64,000 bases of DNA from Caulobacterales bacterium (GTDB lineage: Bacteria > Pseudomonadota > Alphaproteobacteria > Caulobacterales > Parvularculaceae), in NCBI GenBank assembly GCA_020638525.1, contig JACKIL010000006.1:86001-150000 (forward strand). The letters are read 5' to 3'. This document shows positions 7,798 through 17,191 of the stretch, piece by piece; the stretch's first letter is position 1, and every line of letters begins with the position of its first letter. The notes beneath the pieces were generated by a model. The model searched no databases and was not told where the DNA came from. It saw only the letters and a list, made by a program, of their open reading frames with translations. Both the position numbers and the translations under genes were made by a program.

Positions 7798-9210
7798 ATG
7801 ACCCAGCCATATGACGAAATTCACATCGTAGGCGGCGGCTTGGCCGGCTCTGAAGCCGCATTTCAGGCAGCGCAAGCCGGCGCGCACGTATTCCTGCACG
7901 AAATGCGCCCCATCAGAGGGACTGAAGCTCACAAGACCGGCGACCTGGCGGAACTCGTCTGCTCCAATTCCTTTCGTTCGGACGACGTAGAAACGAACGC
8001 AGTCGGCTTGCTCCACGAAGAAATGCGGCGCGCCGGATCTCTCATCATGGCCAAGGCTGACATCTGTCAGGTTCCAGCTGGCGGCGCGTTAGCGGTCGAT
8101 CGCGAGAGTTTTTCGGCGACCGTCACGAGGGCGATCGAAGATCACCCGAACATAACAATCGTCCGTGAAGAGATCACCGGGCTTCCGCCCGCAACATGGC
8201 GGAATGTCATCATCGCGACCGGGCCGCTTACATCTGCTCCGCTCGCCACAGCAATTCATGACCTGACGGGCGAGGACTCACTAGCATTTTTCGACGCCAT
8301 CGCGCCAATCGTCTACAAGGAGTCGATCGATTTTGACGTCGCGTGGTTCCAATCGCGATATGACAAAAAGGGCCCCGGCGGCGACGGCGCCGACTATATC
8401 AACTGCCCTCTGGACGAGGCGCAGTACGATGCGTTCATCTCCGCCCTTCTCGAAGGCGAAAAAACTGAGTTCCACGAATGGGAGAAATCGACCCCCTACT
8501 TTGAGGGCTGCCTGCCTATCGAAGTAATGGCGGAGCGTGGCCACGATACGCTGCGTTTCGGGCCAATGAAGCCCGTCGGGCTTGCAGATCCCCGCACAGG
8601 CCGCCGGCCGCATGCAGTGGTTCAGCTTCGTCAGGACAACGCGCTTGGCACGCTCTACAATATGGTCGGCTTTCAGACGAAGCTGAAATATGGGGCGCAG
8701 GCGGACGTTTTCCGACTAATCCCAGGTCTTGAGAATGCGGAGTTCGCGCGGCTCGGTGGAATTCATCGAAATACATTCCTGAACTCGCCTTTGCTCCTCG
8801 ATCAATCGCTTCAGCTAAAGGCGCGCCCATCCTTGCGTTTCGCCGGGCAGGTCACTGGCGTTGAAGGGTACCTCGAAAGCGCGGCGATAGGACTTCTCGC
8901 CGGAAGGTTCGCTGCAGCCGATGCGCGCGGAGAGAAGATTATTCCGCCACCACAAACCACCGCTTTCGGCGCGCTGCTCGGACACATAACAGGTGGACAC
9001 CTGGCCGAAGGAGCCGGCGCCAAACGCGCTTTCCAACCAATGAATGTAAACTTCGGGCTGTTTCCAGAAATTGAAACGCCACTTATGGATGACGAAGGCG
9101 CGCGCATCCGCGGCAAGGAAAAGGGCCGTGCTCGCAAGCGCGCGCTATCTCGCCGGGCATTGGCGGATCTTGCCGGCTGGCTCAACCCTGCGCCTCGCGC
9201 GGCTGAATAA
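7798..9210 (+). CDS. trmFO: TrmFO, folate/FAD-dependent tRNA m5U54 methyltransferase
   Basis: TrmFO makes 5-methyluridine at position 54 of the tRNA T-loop using methylenetetrahydrofolate and FAD. The 470-residue protein has the N-terminal FAD-binding GGGLAG glycine motif, the family signature AELVCSNSFRSDD, and the conserved AGQVTGVEGYLESAA segment near the C-terminus, all typical of TrmFO (formerly Gid). Length matches the family (about 440-475). It is monocistronic here, followed by a hairpin structure at 9252-9298. Confidence 0.96.
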   Translation: MTQPYDEIHIVGGGLAGSEAAFQAAQAGAHVFLHEMRPIRGTEAHKTGDLAELVCSNSFRSDDVETNAVGLLHEEMRRAGSLIMAKADICQVPAGGALAVDRESFSATVTRAIEDHPNITIVREEITGLPPATWRNVIIATGPLTSAPLATAIHDLTGEDSLAFFDAIAPIVYKESIDFDVAWFQSRYDKKGPGGDGADYINCPLDEAQYDAFISALLEGEKTEFHEWEKSTPYFEGCLPIEVMAERGHDTLRFGPMKPVGLADPRTGRRPHAVVQLRQDNALGTLYNMVGFQTKLKYGAQADVFRLIPGLENAEFARLGGIHRNTFLNSPLLLDQSLQLKARPSLRFAGQVTGVEGYLESAAIGLLAGRFAAADARGEKIIPPPQTTAFGALLGHITGGHLAEGAGAKRAFQPMNVNFGLFPEIETPLMDDEGARIRGKEKGRARKRALSRRALADLAGWLNPAPRAAE

Positions 9211-9251
9211 GAAGGCGCGCTTCGCCCTAATTGATCAATATCGGACTGATC

Positions 9252-9298
9252 CCCTGCCTCAGAAAGAAGCAGGGCCGCAGCGTGGTTAACGCTGCGGC
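9252..9298 (+). terminator. Tandem hairpins downstream of trmFO
   Basis: A short hairpin (CCCTGC 9252-9257 with GCAGGG 9269-9274) abuts a stronger one (GCCGCAGCGT 9274-9283 with ACGCTGCGGC 9289-9298, five-base loop). The second has a perfect 10-bp GC-rich stem 64 bp after the trmFO stop. There is no U-tract, so it may be a factor-dependent terminator or RNA-stabilising element. Confidence 0.45.
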
Positions 9299-9392
9299 AC
9301 GCCCGCTCGATGCAGCCTGGGGGAGAATCGGCCGCTCCAACGGGAACTTGAGTCCCGACCATTAATAGACCGGGCCCTTGGAATTTGACAAT

Positions 9393-9410
9393 GTTGACGT
9401 TTAGGTCAAC
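9393..9410. promoter_or_regulatory. Candidate TetR operator palindrome
   Basis: GTTGAC and GTCAAC form a perfect inverted repeat around six bases (GTTTAG). A TTGACA-like hexamer overlaps just upstream (9385-9390). The position, about 45-90 bp before the TetR-family gene, fits an autoregulatory operator. The six-base spacer excludes a standard FNR box, which needs four. Confidence 0.5.
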
Positions 9411-9500
9411 CGTCCAAAAATTGAAAAACTGGATTTAGACTGCGAAAGGCGGATGGTCAAGCTGGTCGGCCGCAACTATCAGGCCAGACACGAGGGGGCC

Positions 9501-10187
9501 ATGCAAGAGCGAATCGACGAAAGAAAGACTTACGCGATCAGCATGTTCGCGGACTTTCTCGAATCCCTGCGAGCGGAACGGCCCAGCGTTCGCTTGGCGG
9601 CGGATCGTTCCGCGAAGGGAGGGCAGACAGTCGCCGCCATTCTCAAGGCTACGCGGGCGGTCTTTGTCAGAGAAGGCCATGCCGGACTGACAATGCGGAT
9701 GGTGGCTGAAGAGGCCGGCATCGTAGTCGGCAATATCAGCTACTATTTTCAGACCAAGCGGGAACTCCTCGAAGCGATGCTCCGCGAAGAACTCGCAGAC
9801 TATGTCGAGGCGCACGTCAAACAATTCGAGCCGGATGGGCAGGATCCTATGGAAATCCTGCTGAATGTCGTCGAGTTCTACGTACAGAACGGCCGCAGTT
9901 CGTACCGCTTCTTCTACCAGATGTGGGGCTATGCTGGCAGCGAGAACTATGCGCGGGAGCTCGTCAGGGACCTTTATCGTCCCATCGGGCGATTCATTTA
10001 TCGCCTTGTGAAAGCAGCCAATCCGTCCCTCGACCATACCCAAATCAGACGGATCGTCCTGCAGATCTTCTGCCTTGAGGAAGGCATGAAACTGTTCATC
10101 GGCATGGGACCCGACGACGATGTCGCTCTTCTTGACGCCGAGGCGGATATTCGAGATCTCACGCGACGAATTGTCGAAAGCGGCTAG
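9501..10187 (+). CDS. TetR-family transcriptional regulator
   Basis: A cytosolic repressor-type regulator. The N-terminal TetR helix-turn-helix is clear (AILKATRAVFVREGHAGLTM, then VAEEAGIVVGNISYYFQTK), followed by an all-helical ligand domain with no recognised specificity. The start is uncertain: an in-frame ATG at 9453 gives 244 residues, while the ATG at 9501 (228 residues) has the better placed GAGGGGG ribosome site. The palindrome at 9393-9410 is a plausible operator. The next gene, an SDR in the same direction 64 bp later, is a likely co-regulated partner. Confidence 0.85.
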   Translation: MQERIDERKTYAISMFADFLESLRAERPSVRLAADRSAKGGQTVAAILKATRAVFVREGHAGLTMRMVAEEAGIVVGNISYYFQTKRELLEAMLREELADYVEAHVKQFEPDGQDPMEILLNVVEFYVQNGRSSYRFFYQMWGYAGSENYARELVRDLYRPIGRFIYRLVKAANPSLDHTQIRRIVLQIFCLEEGMKLFIGMGPDDDVALLDAEADIRDLTRRIVESG

Positions 10188-10251
10188 GCCTTATCGCCCG
10201 TAGATCGATATCCCGTTGCAGAGAGCCGCGAGGACCAGTAGCAACGCGGTC

Positions 10252-10995
10252 ATGACAGAGCAGCCAGAAATCCCCGACCTTTCCGGAAAAATCGCACTGG
10301 TGACCGGCGCCTCCCGCGGCATCGGCCGCGCGATGGCAATCTCTTTGGCGCAGGCAGGCGCGCATATCCTTGCGCTAGCCCGTACGCCGGGCGGCCTCGA
10401 GGAACTCGACGATGAAATCCGCGCAATAGGCGGAACGGCGTCGCTCATCCCAATGGACCTCGCAGATGGGGAGGCGATCGCCCGCCTCGGGCCGGCCCTG
10501 GCTGGGCGCTTTCCAAAGATTGATATCTTTCTGGGCAATGCGGCTGTCCTCGGCGAACTCACGCCAGTCACCGACATCGCCGAGAAGATCTGGAACGCGA
10601 CGCTGGACATCAATCTGACAGCGAACTGGAGACTCCTAAAGACGCTCGATCCGCTCCTGCGCGCTTCCGGCGCGGCGCGCGTCGTCTTCATAACTTCGAC
10701 GACTGGCGGCGAAGTCGCACGCCCATTCTGGGGTGGTTACGCTATTTCGAAAGCGGCGCTCGAAATGCTGGCCAAAACCTATGCGCTCGAAGTGAAGATC
10801 GCAGGAATTCGCGTCGCGATCATCAATCCGGGGCCAATGCGTACAAAGATGCGAGCGCAAGCGATGCCTGGAGAAGACCCGATGACTCTCCCTGAACCGA
10901 AAGAGCTGACGCCCCTTCTCTATTACGCTGTCGACCCTGCCTATGACGGCGAAGCAGAGCGGCTCATCTTTAAAGAGTGGAAATCTCGCACCTGA
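10252..10995 (+). CDS. Short-chain dehydrogenase/reductase (SDR)
   Basis: A 247-residue classical SDR oxidoreductase using NAD(P)H. Seen directly: the cofactor motif TGASRGIG near the N-terminus, the NAA segment (LGNAAVLG), the catalytic Ser of the TSTTGG strand and the YAISK (YxxxK) pair. I use the ATG at 10252, which begins just ahead of the fold, rather than the start at 10216. The substrate is not identifiable; the upstream TetR regulator suggests an inducible pathway, possibly acyl or alcohol metabolism. Confidence 0.88.
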   Translation: MTEQPEIPDLSGKIALVTGASRGIGRAMAISLAQAGAHILALARTPGGLEELDDEIRAIGGTASLIPMDLADGEAIARLGPALAGRFPKIDIFLGNAAVLGELTPVTDIAEKIWNATLDINLTANWRLLKTLDPLLRASGAARVVFITSTTGGEVARPFWGGYAISKAALEMLAKTYALEVKIAGIRVAIINPGPMRTKMRAQAMPGEDPMTLPEPKELTPLLYYAVDPAYDGEAERLIFKEWKSRT

Positions 10996-11008
10996 CGGAC
11001 GACCGACC

Positions 11009-12388
11009 TCATTCGTCAGAATAAGGATTATCTGGCTGTCTCAAAATAAGCCGGATAGGAACAGCCGGAATTGAGAAAGCCTCGCGGATACCATTGACAA
11101 GGAACCGCTTGTAGCTCGCCGGAACCTCGCTCGCATGCGTGCACTGCGCCACGAAGGTCGGCGGCCGAGTCTTAATTTGCGCGATATAGCGAAGCTTGAT
11201 CCGTTTCCCGGAAACCGCCGGGGGCGGATGGCGATCCACTGCATCCCGCAGCCACTTATTGAGGTCCGGCGTCTTCACTCTCGCATTCCAGTCGACATAG
11301 ACCTTCGTTGCGGCCGGCATAAGGCGGTCGACATTTCGTCCTGACAGCGCCGAGAGAAACACGAGCGGCGCGCCCGGCGCTTGCGGCAGCAGGCGGTCCG
11401 CCATTTCTCGAAACTCTCGCGCGGCCTTATCCTTATCTTCGACGAGGTCCCACTTGTTAATCGCCAGAACAAGAGCTCGCCCCTCGCGCAGAACAAGATC
11501 TGCAATCTGAAGATCCTGTTTCTCGAATGGCGCATCTGCGTCCATCAGCAAGACGACGACTTCGGCGAATTGAATCGCTCGAAGCGCATCGGCGACAGAA
11601 AGCTTTTCAAGCTTTGACTGCACCTTCGCTTTCTTGCGCATGCCGGCGGTATCAAAAAGTTTTACAGGCCAGTCCCGATCCTCGCCCTTCCATATCCATT
11701 CCACGGAAATTGCATCGCGAGTGATGCCAGCTTCCGGGCCGGTCAATAGCCTGTCTTCACCTATAAGGCGATTGACGAGCGTCGACTTGCCGGCGTTCGG
11801 ACGGCCGACGATCGCAACCCGGAGAGGCTTCAAAGGATTATCCCAATCAGCCTCTTCGTCTTCGGTCGAGAGATGTACTTCTTCGTCCTCGGGCTCGCTC
11901 AGAAATGGTTCCAGCACAGCATAGAGACCGCCCATCCCCTCACCGTGCTCCGCCGAAATCTGCAGGGGTTCGCCAAGCCCGAGAGACCAAGCATCAAGAG
12001 CGCCTGCTTCGCCTGCCGCCCCTTCCGCTTTGTTCGCAAGCAGAATCACCGGCTTGCCAGAAGCGCGAAGGATATTCGCGAAGGTCTCGTCGCGCGGCGT
12101 CACCCCTGCTCGCGCGTCCACCAGGAAGAGACATACGTCCGCCTCCTCTATCGCCTTGTCCGTCTGGCGACGCATCCGCCCTTCAAGAACACGCTCCGGC
12201 GCTTCTTCAAGGCCAGGCGTATCGATAACTGTAAACTCGAGATCGCCGAGACGCGCCTCCCCCTCTCGGCGATCACGCGTCACGCCCGGCGTATCGTCGA
12301 CAAGCGCAAGACGCTTGCCGACCAATCGGTTGAAGAGAGTCGACTTACCGACGTTAGGCCGGCCGACAATGGCGATCTTCCTGTCCAT
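11009..12388 (-). CDS. der: Der (EngA), double-domain ribosome-assembly GTPase
   Basis: An essential GTPase that acts in 50S ribosomal subunit maturation. The 459-residue protein has two successive G domains, with P-loops GRPNVGKS at residues 8-15 and GRPNAGKS near residue 195, DTPG and DTAG switch motifs, NKWD in the second domain, and the C-terminal KH-like domain. An acidic linker (EPEDEEVHLSTEDEEAD) joins the two G domains. It sits directly downstream of bamB, an arrangement common in proteobacteria (yfgM-bamB-der). Confidence 0.97.
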   Translation of the reverse strand: MDRKIAIVGRPNVGKSTLFNRLVGKRLALVDDTPGVTRDRREGEARLGDLEFTVIDTPGLEEAPERVLEGRMRRQTDKAIEEADVCLFLVDARAGVTPRDETFANILRASGKPVILLANKAEGAAGEAGALDAWSLGLGEPLQISAEHGEGMGGLYAVLEPFLSEPEDEEVHLSTEDEEADWDNPLKPLRVAIVGRPNAGKSTLVNRLIGEDRLLTGPEAGITRDAISVEWIWKGEDRDWPVKLFDTAGMRKKAKVQSKLEKLSVADALRAIQFAEVVVLLMDADAPFEKQDLQIADLVLREGRALVLAINKWDLVEDKDKAAREFREMADRLLPQAPGAPLVFLSALSGRNVDRLMPAATKVYVDWNARVKTPDLNKWLRDAVDRHPPPAVSGKRIKLRYIAQIKTRPPTFVAQCTHASEVPASYKRFLVNGIREAFSIPAVPIRLILRQPDNPYSDE

Positions 12389-12407
12389 CAGAACGCCTTA
12401 TTGCCCA

Positions 12408-13829
12408 TCAATGCAGCGCGATGAGCTTGCCCTCTTCGTTCAGCACAAAGATGGTCTCATCCGCTACAATTGGCGAAACGATGAATCCGCCGCCAATTTC
12501 CTTTTCGTCGACAATAGAGCCATCCTGAGGCGAGACTTTCACGATATCGCCTTCAGTTGACACCAAGATGAGGTAATCGCCGACCAGAATCGGTCCCGCC
12601 CATGCGATCCGTCCACGGCGTTTCTTCACCTTCTTGTAGCGAGGCAATTTTGACACCCACAAAACGGCGCCGTCCGTGCGCGAAACGCAGGCGAGTTCTG
12701 CATCGACAGAAATCACAAAGATGTAGTCGCCAGCGACCCATGGCATCTGAAGACTCGCAATGGGAACTTCCCACGCCCGTTGGCCAGATCGGATATCGAT
12801 AGCGACAAGACGCCCAGCGTGGCTGACCACATAGATGAGGCCACGGTCAATGACCGGACTGCCGGCGATGTCATTGAGGGTCGACAACGCCGTCAGCCGG
12901 GTCGTCTTGGCGAGCGTATCGTTCCAGACCGGGCGCCCTGTATCGGTCAGAAACGCCACAATCTCACCAGAGGAAAATGGAGCTATGACGAGGTCGCCTG
13001 CAGCCGCAGGACTGGCCGAAGACAGAATGCGCGCCGATTCTTCAAACGACTGATAGGACCAGTTCTTCGCCCCTGTCTCCTCATCTACCGACACAAACTC
13101 ATTCGTATTGGTGACGAAGAACACCGAGCCGCGCGAAGCTGTCGGCGGCGTACGGATAGGCGCGCTGGCCTGATATCGCCAAAGCTCCTTGCCAGTCTCA
13201 GCTTCAAGCGCGGCGACGAAGCCGAAGCCGGAAGTCACGTAGAGCCGGCCATTGTCATACGCCACGCCGCCCCCGAAACCGATTTCCGCCGCTTTCGGCC
13301 GCGTGAATATTTCCTGAACGCGGAATTTTTCGTCGATGTCCGGAGTGAGTTCGGAGCGCCAAATACGCTCGCCCGTTTCGATGCTGAACGCCGTGACGTT
13401 CGCTGCCGCATCGATGACGAAAACCTTCCCGTCTGCGGCGATCGGCGGCGATGTAAGCACGGCGCGCTCCGACGCCTTACCAACATCGGCTTTCCAGGCA
13501 ACCTGCAGGCTCGCTTCCGCGCTCAGATGGTGAAGCGTGTGGTCAGCTTCGCCGCCGGGCTGCGTCCATGAGGTGTTTTTATATGACGGCGGAAGACTTA
13601 TCTGCGCGCCTGCATAACGCGGGTCCGCCTCCAGGGTTTCCTCAAATGCAAGAATGGAAATTCGTTCGTCTTCGGCGGGTTCGTTTTCCTTATTTTTTTC
13701 GTCATCGTCGCCGCCGAAAACGCCCCCCACAGCGCGCGTCACAGGATTAGCGCACGCTGATAGCGACGCCGCAGCCATTGCAAGCGCAAGCACTGCTGAT
13801 GCGCGCCGCCAAACAGAAATTGAAATCAT
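12408..13829 (-). CDS. bamB: BamB, outer-membrane beta-barrel assembly lipoprotein
   Basis: A 473-residue lipoprotein of the BAM complex, which folds outer-membrane proteins. The signal peptide ends in lipobox LSAC (Cys26), followed by an acidic low-complexity stretch (residues 40-55) and an eight-bladed PQQ-type beta-propeller with repeated GxxxW/A blade motifs. It is longer than enteric BamB (392 aa), mainly through the N-terminal extension. It follows the YfgM-like gene by 3 bp and precedes der by 19 bp, so the three form an operon. Confidence 0.93.
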   Translation of the reverse strand: MISISVWRRASAVLALAMAAASLSACANPVTRAVGGVFGGDDDEKNKENEPAEDERISILAFEETLEADPRYAGAQISLPPSYKNTSWTQPGGEADHTLHHLSAEASLQVAWKADVGKASERAVLTSPPIAADGKVFVIDAAANVTAFSIETGERIWRSELTPDIDEKFRVQEIFTRPKAAEIGFGGGVAYDNGRLYVTSGFGFVAALEAETGKELWRYQASAPIRTPPTASRGSVFFVTNTNEFVSVDEETGAKNWSYQSFEESARILSSASPAAAGDLVIAPFSSGEIVAFLTDTGRPVWNDTLAKTTRLTALSTLNDIAGSPVIDRGLIYVVSHAGRLVAIDIRSGQRAWEVPIASLQMPWVAGDYIFVISVDAELACVSRTDGAVLWVSKLPRYKKVKKRRGRIAWAGPILVGDYLILVSTEGDIVKVSPQDGSIVDEKEIGGGFIVSPIVADETIFVLNEEGKLIALH

Positions 13830-13832
13830 GAT

Positions 13833-14684
13833 CTACTGATCCTCGCCGGTTGCGCCTTCGTTTTCCTGCGCCGCGTTCTCAGCGGCGCTGGCCTCCTCGC
13901 CCCCCGGAGTCTCAGTCTGCAGATCGGACGGCCCAGCGCTTTCTTCAGCATTCTCCCCTTCTGAGCCGTGATCGTGTTCGCCAAGCGCCTCGAGCAAGTC
14001 ATCAACACGCGCTTCGCCCGTCAGATTAACGCCCGCTTTTCCCGCAGCAGCCAGCGCCGCGAACTCCTCAGCACGCTGACGGACTGGCCCCGGCGTCTGC
14101 GAGTCGGCCGCTGCGCGGCGGAACATCGATTCCGCGCCCTGATAGTCTTTGGCCTGCAGCGCAGCGAGAGCTGCAAGCTCGCTTGCATAGTAGGAGAAGG
14201 TGGACTTGCCGTCAGGCAACTCGCCAAGGTCTGCGAGAACCGCGTCGCGACCGTCAGGAAATGCGAGCGCGGCCGCCCTGAGCCGGGCAAGTTCGCGCAG
14301 CCGTCGCGGAGCGGATCCAGACGCATAGACTTTGCGGTAGATGGCAAGGGCGCCGCCGCGGTCCGTCGCGGCGAGAGACGCGGCCGTGCGAAGCTCCGCA
14401 AGAACGGCGTATCCGTCCGGACCATTCTCCGCGATCGCTTCAAGCGCCACCCGGCCATCCTCAGCGGATTTGGCCAGCATTTCGGTCGCCGTCGCGAATT
14501 CCATGGAAGCCTTTTCCGCTGTGGAGGACTTCTGGGCGGACCATAATTGCCATCCCGCCACGGTCGCGACGATGGCAAGCGCGCCACCGATAATCGCCGT
14601 ACCGTTTTCCCTGAAGAAGGCGTTCTGGCGGTCCGCCGCCATCGCCTCGTCGACTTCTCGGAAGGCTGTTTCGTCGTTTGTCAC
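13833..14684 (-). CDS. YfgM-like single-span TPR protein
   Basis: A 283-residue inner-membrane protein with one transmembrane segment near residues 30-46 and a periplasmic, helical TPR-like region, ending in a Glu/Ala-rich tail. Enteric YfgM binds the Sec translocon and periplasmic chaperones; this alphaproteobacterial relative occupies the same place before bamB-der. I prefer the GTG at 14684 (AAGGG about 7 bases upstream) to the GTG at 14717. The first residues, with the REVDEAMAADRQ segment, match the family. The function here is inferred from family and context. Confidence 0.8.
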   Translation of the reverse strand: MTNDETAFREVDEAMAADRQNAFFRENGTAIIGGALAIVATVAGWQLWSAQKSSTAEKASMEFATATEMLAKSAEDGRVALEAIAENGPDGYAVLAELRTAASLAATDRGGALAIYRKVYASGSAPRRLRELARLRAAALAFPDGRDAVLADLGELPDGKSTFSYYASELAALAALQAKDYQGAESMFRRAAADSQTPGPVRQRAEEFAALAAAGKAGVNLTGEARVDDLLEALGEHDHGSEGENAEESAGPSDLQTETPGGEEASAAENAAQENEGATGEDQ

Positions 14685-14830
14685 GCCGGGCCCTTCTTGA
14701 ACTGCTGCCTGCCCCACTGGCGACTTGACGCCCGGGCGATTGGGGAGCGGTTCTACCGGCGTTTAGATAGCGGCGCAACGCGCTGGAGAGCGCTGCGGAA
14801 GCTCCAGAGGCCCGCTGGCCTCAAACCCTG

Positions 14831-15679
14831 TCAGGCGCTCGACTTGGCGGGGGCGTTCTTTCCGGGATCGAGGCGATAGACCTGCGCGGGCTCCGGGAAG
14901 GTGCGAGAACGGACCTCGCTGGCATATTGCCGAATGGCTTCGTCCATGGCGCTGCGCAAGGAGGCGTAGCGTTTCACGAATTTCGGCGTCCAGTCGAAGA
15001 GGCCCAACATGTCCTGCGTGACCAGAACCTGACCGTCGCAGGCAGGTGAAGCGCCGATGCCAATCGTCGGCGCATGAACATCCATCGTGATTTCCCGCGC
15101 CAGATCTTCAGCCACGCCTTCGACCACGATCGCAAAGGCGCCAGCTTCAACCGTTTCACGGGCCTCGGCGAGGATTTCCTGCCGCTCTTCCAGCGTACGC
15201 CCTTTCGCCCTGAAGCCGCCGTTCACATTCACAGCCTGGGGCCGCAACCCAATATGCCCCATTACCGGCACGCCGCGATCAACGAGGAATCGAACAGTGT
15301 CCGCCGCATAGCGCCCGCTCTCGATCTTGATCGCCTGTGCGCCAGTTTCGGCAAGAATGCGCGCTGCGTTTCGAAATGCTTGCTCAGGACCTTCTTCATA
15401 GCTGCCAAAAGGCATGTCTACGACGACAAGGGCGCGCTGTGAGGTGCGCATCACCGCTTTCGCGTGAAGGATCATCATGTCCACAGTCACGCCGACCGTT
15501 GACGGCAAACCATGGACGACCATGCCGACCGAATCGCCGACGAGAATCACGTCGCAATGTTCATCCAGAATTGCGGCTGTCGGCGCGTCATAGGCCGTAA
15601 GACACACAATCGGCTCGCCGCCTTTTCTGGCGGCGATGTCCGCGACGGTCATGCGCTTGACTGGGGCATGAGATGACAT
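14831..15679 (-). CDS. panB: PanB, ketopantoate hydroxymethyltransferase
   Basis: PanB transfers a hydroxymethyl group from methylenetetrahydrofolate to alpha-ketoisovalerate, the first committed step of pantothenate and coenzyme A synthesis. The 282-residue product shows the family signatures CLTAYDAPTAAILDE at the N-terminus, VGDSVGMVVHG (metal-binding Asp) and GHIGLRPQAVN, and has the normal length. panC is not adjacent. It is transcribed with the YfgM-bamB-der block, about 145 bp upstream of it. Confidence 0.97.
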   Translation of the reverse strand: MSSHAPVKRMTVADIAARKGGEPIVCLTAYDAPTAAILDEHCDVILVGDSVGMVVHGLPSTVGVTVDMMILHAKAVMRTSQRALVVVDMPFGSYEEGPEQAFRNAARILAETGAQAIKIESGRYAADTVRFLVDRGVPVMGHIGLRPQAVNVNGGFRAKGRTLEERQEILAEARETVEAGAFAIVVEGVAEDLAREITMDVHAPTIGIGASPACDGQVLVTQDMLGLFDWTPKFVKRYASLRSAMDEAIRQYASEVRSRTFPEPAQVYRLDPGKNAPAKSSA

Positions 15680-15809
15680 AGTGGCCGCCTTTCCTCCCGC
15701 GAGCCGGCCAATCAGGGCCGAACCATGCGACTATATAGGAACTTTTGCGGCGCAACAAAGCACATGCGCGCGACCCGGCGCAAGATCAGAAGTAAAATCA
15801 AGGCGTTGA

Positions 15810-16370
15810 TTAGGTTAACGCCACGCCCGCGATAAACCGATGGGCGTAGAAGAATATCCCTGCCCAAGCCGCCGCGCCGGCCCCCACCGCGATCACATCG
15901 TTCAGAAGCGGCCCCGCGGCCGGGGTCGGCTCCCCGCGCTTCTTGACCGCAATCCGGTCGACGACGGCATAGACGAGAAATGCGCCAAACAGGATGACCG
16001 AGCGAACTTCGCCATTAACGAGTAGGTGGGCGGCCGCCCAAATCTTCACCCCCGCCAACATTGGGTGCTTGAGGGAGGCCGCAATCCGTCCTTTCGGCAA
16101 ATAGGCCGCCGCCAGACATATGAGCGCAATAAGCATCAGGGCGTAGGTGATGTGGCGCGCCCAGGACGGCGGCGCATAGAGGAGACTCACATCCGCGCTC
16201 CGCCAGCCGATGATGATCAGCGCGAAGCCAGCCGCGGCCACTAGCGAGTAGAGCCCCTTGTACGGCCCTGCGCCGAGCTTTCGGATCAGCGCCTCCCGCG
16301 GTCCGCGAGCAAACACCGTCCACAAATGCGAACCGAAAAAGATGATCAGCCCAAGGAAGAAAACAGTCAT
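15810..16370 (-). CDS. NnrU-family membrane protein
   Basis: A 186-residue integral membrane protein with about five hydrophobic helices. The N-terminal FFGSHLWTVFARGPREALI, the central PPSWARHIT segment and the KHPMLAGVKIWAAAHLLVNG stretch are characteristic of the NnrU family, named from nitrite/nitric oxide reductase regions and distantly related to isoprenylcysteine methyltransferase-type membrane proteins (DUF1295/ICMT-like). Biochemical role unknown. No denitrification genes are visible in the window. Confidence 0.85.
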   Translation of the reverse strand: MTVFFLGLIIFFGSHLWTVFARGPREALIRKLGAGPYKGLYSLVAAAGFALIIIGWRSADVSLLYAPPSWARHITYALMLIALICLAAAYLPKGRIAASLKHPMLAGVKIWAAAHLLVNGEVRSVILFGAFLVYAVVDRIAVKKRGEPTPAAGPLLNDVIAVGAGAAAWAGIFFYAHRFIAGVALT

Positions 16371-16490
16371 CTCGCCTCCGGAAGCTCTTTGCGGCGCGCC
16401 ACGGCTAAGCGCGGCCGCGATGATGCTGATATCGATGTAGAAAACATAGAGAACCAGGCAATCAACGCGCCTGAAGAAAAATCAGACGCA

Positions 16491-17018
16491 CTACTCTCCT
16501 TCAAACTGAACAAGAGCAACGACTTCCTTGCCAAGCGCCCGCAGTCGATCGGCCCCGCCGAGGTCTGGAAGGTCGACAATGAACGAGCAAAGCACGACAT
16601 CTCCGCCAGCGCGCTCAATGAGCTTCACGGCCGCAATCGCCGTTCCGCCAGTCGCAATCAGGTCGTCGACCAGAAGGATTTTCTCGCCTTCGCGAACGGC
16701 GTCCACATGGACTTCAATTTCATCGACGCCATATTCGAGTTCATAGCTCTCGCTGATCGTTTTATAGGGCAACTTTCCTTTCTTTCGGATCGGAACGAAG
16801 CCGATCGAAAGCTGGTGGGCGATTGCGCCTCCAAGGATAAACCCCCGCGCTTCGATGCCGGCGACCTTGTCGATCTTTGCGCCCGCGAGCGGCTGAACCA
16901 GCTCATCAACAGCGCGCCGGAATCCACGCGCGTCGGTTAGCAGGGTCGTAATGTCCCGGAACATGATTCCCGGCTTCGGGTAGTCGGGAATAGTGCGAAT
17001 GACGGATTTCAGATCCAT
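16491..17018 (-). CDS. apt: Adenine phosphoribosyltransferase
   Basis: Salvages adenine to AMP with PRPP. The 175-residue protein starts at the ATG at 17018 (GAGGGG ribosome site upstream); an upstream in-frame start at 17204 would add 62 residues unlike any Apt. Motifs seen: the N-terminal IPDYPKPGIMFRDITTLL, the IEARGFILGGA loop and the PRPP-binding motif LLVDDLIATGGTA. Length and order are normal for bacterial Apt. Confidence 0.96.
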   Translation of the reverse strand: MDLKSVIRTIPDYPKPGIMFRDITTLLTDARGFRRAVDELVQPLAGAKIDKVAGIEARGFILGGAIAHQLSIGFVPIRKKGKLPYKTISESYELEYGVDEIEVHVDAVREGEKILLVDDLIATGGTAIAAVKLIERAGGDVVLCSFIVDLPDLGGADRLRALGKEVVALVQFEGE

Positions 17019-17191
17019 GATGCCCCTCGCAGCGCCCTCGCCGCGGGCGGAACAATGGCTTATTTGGCTGGAGCCGACAAGAAGAACGCCATGCGACTTC
17101 TGTACTGCCTCAGAATTTTCCACTTCTCTGGATTTGTCGAACGAGCGCCTTATGGTCAGACTTGAAATATCCCGATTCAGAGGAGGCCCTA

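Noticed and set aside
9393..9410. FNR box before the TetR gene
   Set aside because: Half-sites resemble FNR arms, but the spacer is six bases instead of four.
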